Assembly (NCBI GenBank): GCA_033763735.1
Contig: JANRJY010000104.1
Coordinates: 1-64,000, forward strand
Reading direction: 5' to 3'
Length of the DNA: 64,000 nucleotides
From: JANRJY01 sp033763735
GTDB taxonomy: Bacteria > Bacteroidota > Bacteroidia > Cytophagales > UBA9547
Part shown: positions 46,767 through 54,186 of the stretch, piece after piece
Layout of the letters: the number at the start of each line of letters is the position of its first letter
Numbering within the stretch: position 1 is the first letter of the stretch
Program-made: the position numbers and the translations under genes
Notes under the pieces: generated by a model
The model's input: only the letters and a program-made list of their open reading frames with translations
Database searches by the model: none
What the model was told of the DNA's origin: nothing

Positions 46767-48390
46767 CTGCATTTAGAAACGGATACCTGTAATCGATAGG
46801 CGACACGAAAACTTCTTTGATTGTACGAGGTGACACCCAACGCAACATATTGAGTAGTGAACCTGATTTATCATTAGTTCCTGACTGACGCGCACCTCCA
46901 AAAGGTTGCTGACCTACAATTGCTCCTGTAGGTTTGTCATTTATATAAATATTTCCTGCCGCATTTCTCAGAGCATCCAATGCTTGAATTTGAGCACTTT
47001 TGTCGGTTGCAATAATGGCTCCGGTTAGGGCATATTTACTTGTATTATTTACTAATTTCAATATTTCTTCGTAAGCATTGTTATAAACGAAAATCGTAAG
47101 CACTGGGCCAAAAATCTCATTTTCCATGGTTTCAGAATGTGGATCAGAAGTTAATATAACTGTTGGTTGGATGAAATATCCCTCCGAACTATCATATTTG
47201 CCACCAAAAATCACTTGATTAAGTGGATTGTTTTTAGCTCGCTCTATAAAACCTGTAATTTTATCAAATGCTTTGGCATCAATAACCGCATTAATAAAAC
47301 ATGATAAATCATCCGTAGGTCCTACTTTTATGGAATCAAGCTCTATTTTCATTTTTACCCATATTTGATTCCACAATGTAGCAGGAATGTAGGCACGTGA
47401 CGCAGCAGAACATTTTTGTCCTTGGTACTCAAAAGCACCTCTGATTAAGGCAGTTACAACTGTGTCAACATTGGCAGAATCGTGTACAAGTACGAAATCC
47501 TTGCCTCCGGTTTCGCCAACAATTCGGGGATAAGTTTCGTAGGTATCAATGTTTTTAGCAATTTCTTTCCATAATAACTTAAAAACCTGTGTGCTACCTG
47601 TGAAGTGCAATCCTGCAAAATCAGGATGTTTAAATATCACTTCACCTATTTCAGGTCCATCACCATAAATCAAGTTAATTACGCCTTTTGGCAAACCGGC
47701 TTCATACAATATTTCCATTATTAAAGCAGCAGTATATACCTGCTGGTCGGCTGGTTTCCAAACCACAACATTGCCCATAATGGCAGGTGCTGCCGGCAAA
47801 TTTCCGGCAATGGCGGTAAAGTTGAAAGGTGTGAGGGCATATATAAATCCTTCAAGTGGTCGGTAGTCGGTACGATTCCATACACCTGTTGCTGACACAG
47901 GTTGCATTTTATAAATTTCATTGGCAAAGTAAACGTTAAATCGAAGGAAATCGGCCAACTCGCACACAGCATCAATTTCAGCCTGATGCACACTTTTTGA
48001 TTGTGCCAGCATGGTAGCTGCATTAATTTTATATCGGTATTTGCCTGATACCAAGTCGGCAGCTTTCATAAAAATGGCTGCTTTGTGCTCCCAAGGCATG
48101 TTTTCCCAATCCGATTTAGCATGCAATGCTGCTTTTATAGCTTTTGCTGCTTCCGTTTTTCCGCCATAGTAATAGTGACCTAAGGTATGATTGATTTCAT
48201 GCGGTGGATGTATAGATGTTTTGGTTCCTGTACGAACTTCTTCAGCACCAATATACATTGGGATATCTTTAGAAGTACTTTTTAGTTCTTTGATAGTTTT
48301 TAGTATTTCCACACGTTCTGAACTATTGGGTGCATAACCCAAAATAGGTTCGTTTTGAGGAATAGGGATATGAAGAATGTTGTTTTCCAT
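46759..48390 (-). CDS. pruA: Delta-1-pyrroline-5-carboxylate dehydrogenase
   Basis: The 543-aa aldehyde dehydrogenase has 'ALTPFNFTAIAGNLPAAPAIMGNVVVWKPA' cofactor contacts (by parts), 'GLHFTGSTQVFK', the general base in 'IVGETGGKDFVLV' and the catalytic Cys in 'EYQGQKCSAASRAY'. Length and motifs match the monofunctional P5C dehydrogenase. It oxidises glutamate-5-semialdehyde to glutamate using NAD+. With rocD it completes ornithine breakdown. The gene lies 42 nt after arginine deiminase. The toxin-antitoxin pair has come to lie between it and rocD. Confidence 0.94.
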   Translation of the reverse strand: MENNILHIPIPQNEPILGYAPNSSERVEILKTIKELKSTSKDIPMYIGAEEVRTGTKTSIHPPHEINHTLGHYYYGGKTEAAKAIKAALHAKSDWENMPWEHKAAIFMKAADLVSGKYRYKINAATMLAQSKSVHQAEIDAVCELADFLRFNVYFANEIYKMQPVSATGVWNRTDYRPLEGFIYALTPFNFTAIAGNLPAAPAIMGNVVVWKPADQQVYTAALIMEILYEAGLPKGVINLIYGDGPEIGEVIFKHPDFAGLHFTGSTQVFKLLWKEIAKNIDTYETYPRIVGETGGKDFVLVHDSANVDTVVTALIRGAFEYQGQKCSAASRAYIPATLWNQIWVKMKIELDSIKVGPTDDLSCFINAVIDAKAFDKITGFIERAKNNPLNQVIFGGKYDSSEGYFIQPTVILTSDPHSETMENEIFGPVLTIFVYNNAYEEILKLVNNTSKYALTGAIIATDKSAQIQALDALRNAAGNIYINDKPTGAIVGQQPFGGARQSGTNDKSGSLLNMLRWVSPRTIKEVFVSPIDYRYPFLNAET

Positions 48391-48432
48391 AGTGTTAAAT
48401 ATTGGCTAATTTACCTTATTTTCAGTAGTAAA

Positions 48433-49689
48433 TCAACTCTCTCTTAGTATCGGAAAGGTAAGACAATGAGTTCCACCCCGAGCTCTGGATAGTTCATTTG
48501 ATGGAATCAAAATCAATGTCTTTTCAATTGTTTCTGCTTTTAGTTCTCCGGATTTTAATTTTTTAATTAAGTATTCAGCCTTCATCACTTTATAACCCGC
48601 TTTTGCAATGGCTTTGGTTGTCATTTTGTTTCTGTCATAAGTAACAGCTACTCCGGGTTTGATGGCAAACAAATTGCAACCATCTGTCCATTGTTCGCGT
48701 TCCTGATGTGGGGTAATGCCCCCTCCGCAAGCAATAAATTTCATATTCGGATTTATTTCAGTTAATAAATCAGCCAATGAATTGTAAATAAATGGTTCTT
48801 CTATTCCTTGTTCAAATCTCTTAATTGAAATTTTACCTTTTCGCATAATTAATGGCTCAAATACAACACATACATTGGTGTCTATTCTAGTAAATATTGT
48901 GTCCAAATGCATACAATAGCGCTCTTTGGGGATTTCCACCATAACGACATGCTTCACAATTTTCCACTTGAATATTATTTCTTTAATTTTTTCAAAAGCA
49001 TACTTGCTCGTACGCTCGCTGCATCCTATCAACAAATGATCATTCCCAAACATCATCACATCACCCCCTTCCACAGAAAATTCATTTTCAGGTTTAATAA
49101 TATTTTCAATTAAATTATCCATATCATTCGATAATTTTATAAACCAATTATTCCGATGGATAATTTCAAAAGTTTTAGAATAATGATACACATACCAGCT
49201 CAACAAGGATTCACGACTTCTTGCTCTCTTATTAGCTTGAGTAATAAGCAAATGATTGTTAACCACCACACCGATATCTCTACAAAAAATATAATTAGAT
49301 GCCGGAGGAAATAATATTTTTTTTGTTTTTTTGACAACCCCGGTAATTAAACTATATGCTAATTCCTTTGGCGACATTTTTCCAAGAATTTGTTCCAATC
49401 CGTCAACTTCTTCAAATTGAGCGGTGGATTGAATTAGCTCTTTTCTAACGACTTCATTTCTACAAACTTCAAATAAAAGATCTTGAATATCCAACACATT
49501 ATTTTCACCAATGAAACACTCTAATAGCTTACGAAGCACGTTATGTTCTTTGCGCATTTTGTCGAGATACACAATATCTTCATACAAATACTCAACAGCC
49601 TTGTCAGGGGTAACCTGTTCAATACCATCATCAGGAGTATGAATGATTACTTTTTGCAGTTTGCCTATTTCAGAAGTAACGCGGATCAC
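48433..49689 (-). CDS. arcA: Arginine deiminase
   Basis: The 418-aa guanidine-modifying enzyme has 'VEGGDVMMFGNDHLLIG', 'HLDTIFTRID' (catalytic His and Asp), 'CGGGITPHQEREQWTDGCN' and the C-terminal nucleophile Cys409 in 'RARGGTHCLTFPI'. These are the diagnostic motifs of ArcA, which hydrolyses arginine to citrulline and ammonia. No carbamoyltransferase (arcB) or carbamate kinase (arcC) is nearby. The neighbouring CtlX-type hydrolase offers an alternative next step. A set of 21-bp tandem repeats lies just upstream. Confidence 0.93.
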   Translation of the reverse strand: MIRVTSEIGKLQKVIIHTPDDGIEQVTPDKAVEYLYEDIVYLDKMRKEHNVLRKLLECFIGENNVLDIQDLLFEVCRNEVVRKELIQSTAQFEEVDGLEQILGKMSPKELAYSLITGVVKKTKKILFPPASNYIFCRDIGVVVNNHLLITQANKRARSRESLLSWYVYHYSKTFEIIHRNNWFIKLSNDMDNLIENIIKPENEFSVEGGDVMMFGNDHLLIGCSERTSKYAFEKIKEIIFKWKIVKHVVMVEIPKERYCMHLDTIFTRIDTNVCVVFEPLIMRKGKISIKRFEQGIEEPFIYNSLADLLTEINPNMKFIACGGGITPHQEREQWTDGCNLFAIKPGVAVTYDRNKMTTKAIAKAGYKVMKAEYLIKKLKSGELKAETIEKTLILIPSNELSRARGGTHCLTFPILRES

Positions 49690-49697
49690 GAAGGAAT

Positions 49698-49760
49698 GTT
49701 AAGTGTTAAATGGTAAATGTTAAGTGTTAAATGGTAAATGTTAAATGATAAATGGTAAAT
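49698..49760. repeat. Three 21-bp tandem repeats between ctlX and arcA
   Basis: Units at 49698-49718 and 49719-49739 are identical (GTTAAGTGTTAAATGGTAAA plus T). The third, at 49740-49760, is a near copy with a few changes. They sit just before the arcA start, inside a 107-bp spacer, and could alter arcA expression or reflect polymerase slippage. Confidence 0.9.
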
Positions 49761-49796
49761 GGTAATAATTTTAAATTACTAATTATTAACTATTAA

Positions 49797-50720
49797 TTAA
49801 AACAACATCATTTTCATGCAAAACACACTACCACCGGATTTCATATACTCGGAGGTGTCGACTTCGATAACCTCAAATTCTTCGGTGGTGAGTACGCTTT
49901 TTGTAAAGCTGGCACCTTTGTGAATTACGCAAAACTTTTTGTTGGTTTCCAAATTAAACATGGTATGGGCATTTAATGCAAAATTTTCGATAGCTTCTTC
50001 TACAGGAATATAGTACACTCTTTTATACATTTTATGAAGTGCATCTAAACCTTCGTTTGAAAATGCTTCTTTGCAAATCATTACCGCGTCTACCCCAAGT
50101 GAGACAAAACAAGTGTCCAAATGATAAAAGCGTTCATCTATCAATTCCAATGCAATGATTGGACATTCCAATAATTCGGATAATTCATTATATGCTTCTT
50201 TTACAGTGCGGTGTCCATATCCTCCATACAACAATCTCTTGCCTGTATGGTATATCAAATCACCCATGCCTTCAAACAATGGCGTTTTTTGTAAATCAAT
50301 GGTTTTATATCCCAATTTCTGATAAAAATCTTTGAAAAACGGCACTTCTCTTTGACGCGATTGATGACGCATTTTGCTTAAAATCACTATTTTTTCACCA
50401 TTTGCCGAAATCCAAGGAAATGATTGATTAGCACAAAAAACCATATCTTCACAGTCCTTTGCACCTTTAATTTCTAATACTTCATTAATAATATTTTTTT
50501 CAACACCTTTAAGAAAGGCATCTTTTAGTTCATTCCATTGCTGAATAGCTAATGTTTTGTTCAAAGTGCCCGCATTTCCTTCCATATGCACATTTTTTAC
50601 ATCTACGATGTCAAAATATTCGGGGGTGCACATCAGCAAATATTTTGGCTGTTGCAATGAAACAACTTCATCTATTGTAAAATCGATATTAAAAGAAGTG
50701 TATATTTTGTTATAAATCAT
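49797..50720 (-). CDS. ctlX: CtlX-type citrulline hydrolase / amidinotransferase-fold enzyme
   Basis: The 307-aa protein has the amidinotransferase/DDAH beta-alpha propeller motifs: 'NVHMEGNAGTLN', 'KMRHQSRQREV', 'LFEGMGDLIYH', catalytic His/Asp in 'ERFYHLDTCF' and Cys301 in 'KSGGSVFCMKM'. It resembles the standalone proteins called CtlX, linked to citrulline use (citrulline to ornithine, CO2 and NH3). The related arginine dihydrolases of cyanobacteria (AgrE/ArgZ) make ornithine directly from arginine. Either activity would deliver ornithine to rocD. Lying next to arcA without arcBC, citrulline hydrolase is the better fit. It follows the isoaspartyl peptidase by 23 nt. Confidence 0.82.
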   Translation of the reverse strand: MIYNKIYTSFNIDFTIDEVVSLQQPKYLLMCTPEYFDIVDVKNVHMEGNAGTLNKTLAIQQWNELKDAFLKGVEKNIINEVLEIKGAKDCEDMVFCANQSFPWISANGEKIVILSKMRHQSRQREVPFFKDFYQKLGYKTIDLQKTPLFEGMGDLIYHTGKRLLYGGYGHRTVKEAYNELSELLECPIIALELIDERFYHLDTCFVSLGVDAVMICKEAFSNEGLDALHKMYKRVYYIPVEEAIENFALNAHTMFNLETNKKFCVIHKGASFTKSVLTTEEFEVIEVDTSEYMKSGGSVFCMKMMLF

Positions 50721-50743
50721 AAAATATTAAACTTATTAGGTCA

Positions 50744-51664
50744 TTAATAAATAGAAACATTCAATTCACCTGTCGCATTAGAATAACTTCCTCTATACAT
50801 TCCTTGGGTATTAAATGGCATTTCAATATTTCCAAGAAAGTCAATCGCTATCAGGCCTCCTTCACCACCAATTTCAACCAATTTTTGTTTGACTACAATT
50901 TCACATGCTTCATTGAGTGTACATTTTTTGTACTCCATTAGTGCCGACACATCATAGGCAACTACACTCCGTATGAATGACTCTCCATAGCCGGTACAAG
51001 AAACAGCACATGTTTTGTTATTGGCATAGGTGCCTGCACCAATTACTGATGTATCCCCTACCCTACCATATCGCTTGTTTGTAAGTCCTCCGGTGGAAGT
51101 AGCTGCTGCAAGATTACCTCTAATATCACGTGCCACTGCACCAACCGTACCAAACTTTTTAGGTTCGAAATGATCGACAACTGCTTCCGTACCTTCTTTA
51201 ATAGCTTGCCATTGTTGGAATCGGTAGTCTGTATAAAAATATTGATTGTCTTCAAAATCAAGCCCACAAACTCTGGCAAATTCTTCTGCACCTCTTCCAA
51301 CGAGAAGTACAAATCCTGAATTATCCATAACTCTGCGCGATAATACAATCGGATTTTTTACATTTCGAATGGCAGCCACAGCCCCTGCCTTTAAATTTTT
51401 ACCGTACATTATGGAAGCATCCATTTCATGCAAACCATCATTAGTAAACACTGACCCTTTACCTGCATTGAAATGAGGTGTATTTTCTAAAAAAACAACC
51501 GTTTCTTGTACCGCATCCAAAGCATCACCCCCTGATTTCAAAATATTAATACCAATATTTAATGCATTTTGTAATACATTGAGGTATTCTTTTTCTTTGG
51601 CAGGTGACATTTGTTGCTTTAAAATGGTGCCTGCCCCTCCATGAATTGCTATTGAAAAACTCAT
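50744..51664 (-). CDS. iaaA: Isoaspartyl peptidase / beta-aspartyl-arginine dipeptidase (Ntn hydrolase)
   Basis: The 306-aa plant-type asparaginase family protein begins 'MSFSIAIHGGAG' with no signal peptide, so it is cytoplasmic. The autoproteolysis site is 'KKFGTVGAVARD', where Thr173 becomes the N-terminal nucleophile after cleavage. 'RVGDTSVIGAGTYA' and 'CTGYGESFIR' form the substrate site. Members of this family hydrolyse beta-aspartyl dipeptides and, in cyanophycin users, split beta-Asp-Arg into Asp and Arg. Its position between exported cyanophycinases with a carrier and the arginine catabolic genes strongly supports that role. Plain L-asparaginase activity cannot be excluded. Confidence 0.9.
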   Translation of the reverse strand: MSFSIAIHGGAGTILKQQMSPAKEKEYLNVLQNALNIGINILKSGGDALDAVQETVVFLENTPHFNAGKGSVFTNDGLHEMDASIMYGKNLKAGAVAAIRNVKNPIVLSRRVMDNSGFVLLVGRGAEEFARVCGLDFEDNQYFYTDYRFQQWQAIKEGTEAVVDHFEPKKFGTVGAVARDIRGNLAAATSTGGLTNKRYGRVGDTSVIGAGTYANNKTCAVSCTGYGESFIRSVVAYDVSALMEYKKCTLNEACEIVVKQKLVEIGGEGGLIAIDFLGNIEMPFNTQGMYRGSYSNATGELNVSIY

Positions 51665-51749
51665 AATGTCATTTTGTTAATGATATTCCACAATAATTAA
51701 AAAAAGAATACATAATATTTAAGGTTTTCATTTTCAAATATCTTTGTTC

Positions 51750-51875
51750 TTTTTTACTTTTTGTTTGGCCAAAAAGTAAACAAAAAAGCCCCCACGAAAT
51801 CCAAATCCAAGTTTTTTTTTGCCGCACAATCCCGCCTTACCATGCCAAAAAACTTGTATTTCGCACTTTTCGTGG
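51750..51875. repeat. REP-like nested palindromic element between YfcC and isoaspartyl peptidase genes
   Basis: TTTACTTTTTG (51753-51763) and CAAAAAGTAAA (51770-51780) form an 11-bp hairpin with a 6-nt loop. Next to it, CCACGAAA (51792-51799) pairs with TTTCGTGG (51868-51875) and, inside it, CAAGTTTTTT (51808-51817) pairs with AAAAAACTTG (51847-51856). The loop holds a GC-rich core unlike the surroundings. The design resembles repetitive extragenic palindromes. It fills most of the 264-bp spacer. Confidence 0.6.
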
Positions 51876-51928
51876 ATGACCCACCGCACACAGATTCTTA
51901 CACTTTATTTTCATTTATTTAATTAAAA

Positions 51929-53329
51929 TTATCTGGGTCCGTAATACATGAATGTTGCCGGTGGAATCAACAATAACATTGCCGTAATAAACAATACTAT
52001 CATCAAAGGAAACGCCCATTTCACCCACACATCATAGGGAATTTTTGCAATTACGAGTGTGCCCATAGTAACACCACTTGTAGGAATAATCATATTGTTA
52101 ATGCCATCGCCCATTTGAAAAATCAGTACAATAGTTTGTCGGGAAATACCAATTATATCACTCAAAGGCGTTAAAATGGGCATGGTTAATGCTGCTTGTC
52201 CGGAGCCGGAGGGCACAATAATGTTAATTAATGATTGCACTAAAAACATAATTTCAGCAGAAGCCAATGGATGAAAGCCTTGTAAGGCATGAGAAAGGGC
52301 ATACAATATGGTGTCCATTATTTTGCCATCCGTTCCAATAATAATTATGGCTTTAGAAAATGCAATTACAAAGCAGGCAGGTAGCATCTCCTTAGCACCA
52401 TTTGCAAATTGAGCAACCAATTCATTGGGATGAATTTTATAAATGATAGACGTTACTATAGCCAAACCTAAAAATAATGCCCCAATTTCAGCTATATACC
52501 ATTGCCAAATAGACGAACCAACTATAAGCATTACTACAGTTATAAAAAAGAAACCCAACACAAGTTTTCGCTTAATATTGAATGTTACATCTGAATCTTG
52601 TAAAGCATTTTGTGAAGATTTTCTTTTCAAATTATCCAACTCGAATACTACACTATTGGATAGTGACTTTTCGAGTCGATTAGCATACCACAGGATATAT
52701 AAAATCGCAGAAATGGACAAGCAAAACAGACAAAACAATCGGTACTCCCAGCCACTGAATAAAGGCAACTCAGCTATACTTTGAGCAATACCAACTGTAA
52801 AAGGATTGGTAATGGCTCCTCCAAAACCTACGGCAGTACCTACCAGAGGAACTGCAATTCCCAACAAGGAATCATAACCTAATGATATAAAAAGTGGAAT
52901 AGTAATCAGCACAAATACCAATACCTCCTCGCTCAAACCAAAAGTGGCTCCTGTGATGGCAAATAGCATAAAAAGAATCGGTGTAACCCATTGCTTATAT
53001 TTGGGGTATCGACTAAAGAATAGCATCATACTTGTAAGTCCAGCTTCAATGGCTCCTGTGGCATTGATGATACCGAATACACCTCCCACAAAAAATACAA
53101 AAGCAATAATCAGCGAAGCTTCTGCAAAACCTTTAATAGGTGCTTTAAACAAATCACTAATTCCTTGTGGCTGTTGTTCAACCACATGATAAGAATCCTT
53201 TACCACCAAATCTCTACCATCTACATTCACTCTATCGAATGTGCCAGCCGGAACTATCCAAGTAAGCAAAGAAAAAACTAGCAATATTACAGATATGATA
53301 ACGAGCGTATCAGGTATTTTTTTTAGCAT
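51929..53329 (-). CDS. yfcC: YfcC-family inner-membrane transporter
   Basis: The 466-aa polytopic membrane protein has about 11-12 hydrophobic helices. YfcC/ArcD-like signatures are 'LLTWIVPAGTFDRV' near the N-terminus, 'VPLVGTAVGFGGAITNPFTVGIAQ' in the middle and 'IIVPSGSGQAALTMPILTPL' with 'GDGINNMIIPTSGVTMGTL' near the end. YfcC belongs to the DcuC/ArcD-like carriers, several of which move arginine/ornithine or peptides. It starts 6 nt after the smaller cyanophycinase and so is co-transcribed with it. Because both cyanophycinases are exported and the dipeptidase is cytoplasmic, this carrier is the prime candidate to import beta-Asp-Arg (or arginine). The substrate is inferred only. Confidence 0.88.
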   Translation of the reverse strand: MLKKIPDTLVIISVILLVFSLLTWIVPAGTFDRVNVDGRDLVVKDSYHVVEQQPQGISDLFKAPIKGFAEASLIIAFVFFVGGVFGIINATGAIEAGLTSMMLFFSRYPKYKQWVTPILFMLFAITGATFGLSEEVLVFVLITIPLFISLGYDSLLGIAVPLVGTAVGFGGAITNPFTVGIAQSIAELPLFSGWEYRLFCLFCLSISAILYILWYANRLEKSLSNSVVFELDNLKRKSSQNALQDSDVTFNIKRKLVLGFFFITVVMLIVGSSIWQWYIAEIGALFLGLAIVTSIIYKIHPNELVAQFANGAKEMLPACFVIAFSKAIIIIGTDGKIMDTILYALSHALQGFHPLASAEIMFLVQSLINIIVPSGSGQAALTMPILTPLSDIIGISRQTIVLIFQMGDGINNMIIPTSGVTMGTLVIAKIPYDVWVKWAFPLMIVLFITAMLLLIPPATFMYYGPR

Positions 53330-53335
53330 GTCTAT

Positions 53336-54184
53336 CTATTTTATTTTAAATTTATCACCGGCAACATACAAATGCATTTGCAAGTTTTTGGCACCTAATT
53401 TTCCGTTAACCGTTTTATAATCTTTGTCGTTACTCAAAACATAAAGCACTTGTGAGTCGCCAACCACCTCCGCTTCACCGTTTTTAACTAAAATGGCGGT
53501 TGCTTCATCGATTCCGACACAAGCCACTTCTGGATTTTCAATGGCAACAGCTATTAATCTGTTTTGTCGTTTCCGTTTTATAAAATGCTGGTCTACAATG
53601 GATTCCTTCAAAAATCCGAGTCCCGATTTGATTTCAATATTATTAGCCTCAATGGTTTGAAAGCCTTGTTTTTCGCTATCCTCGGTAGTTTCAAAGTGTT
53701 TAAGTTCAACTCCGGTTAGCATTTTTTCGCTCATTACCGCGGCTCCTGCACTGGTACCGGCTATTACATTTCCTTTGGCATAACATTTTCTGATTACTCT
53801 TTCCACATCCGTACCACTGATAATATCCATCAACTTTTGTTGATCACCACCGGCAATGTATATCATTGAGGCATTGGCTATGGAATCCATAATATTGGGA
53901 GTTAATATTTCTCCTTTTTGCATCATAAATCCCGTCACATTTGTAATTCCTCTGTCTACAAATTGTTTTTTAGCGTAAAAAATAGAAGAATCCTGTTCGG
54001 AGGAAGCCATGGGAATAATAACTATATATCCTTTTTTGTCTACCCCAGCTTCGGTTATTAATCGTTGCAATAAATGAGGCGGTCGTTTGCCACCACCAAT
54101 TATAAAAAGTTTGCCTTGGGCAAAAAGAAATGTATTTGCAAAAAATACCAATAAAACCCAAACAAATCGAGGAGAGTAATTCAT
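53336..54184 (-). CDS. cphB: Exported cyanophycinase (peptidase S51)
   Basis: The 282-aa protein has a signal peptide (1-22, ending 'NTFLFAQ') and then a standard-length S51 domain: 'GKLFIIGGGKRP', 'IYIAGGDQQKLMD', the nucleophile elbow 'VIAGTSAGAAVMSE' (Ser145) and 'IVDQHFIKRKRQNRL' (His200), also 'VACVGIDEATAILV'. These match CphB, the serine exopeptidase that releases beta-Asp-Arg from cyanophycin. Cyanobacterial CphB is cytoplasmic, whereas this one is exported and lacks a T9SS tail, so it should act in the periplasm. It starts 2 nt after the T9SS cyanophycinase gene. Confidence 0.93.
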   Translation of the reverse strand: MNYSPRFVWVLLVFFANTFLFAQGKLFIIGGGKRPPHLLQRLITEAGVDKKGYIVIIPMASSEQDSSIFYAKKQFVDRGITNVTGFMMQKGEILTPNIMDSIANASMIYIAGGDQQKLMDIISGTDVERVIRKCYAKGNVIAGTSAGAAVMSEKMLTGVELKHFETTEDSEKQGFQTIEANNIEIKSGLGFLKESIVDQHFIKRKRQNRLIAVAIENPEVACVGIDEATAILVKNGEAEVVGDSQVLYVLSNDKDYKTVNGKLGAKNLQMHLYVAGDKFKIK

Positions 54185-54186
54185 GA

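Noticed and set aside
49698..49760. Short tandem repeat considered as CRISPR remnant
   Set aside because: The units are head-to-tail with no spacers and no cas genes are nearby.
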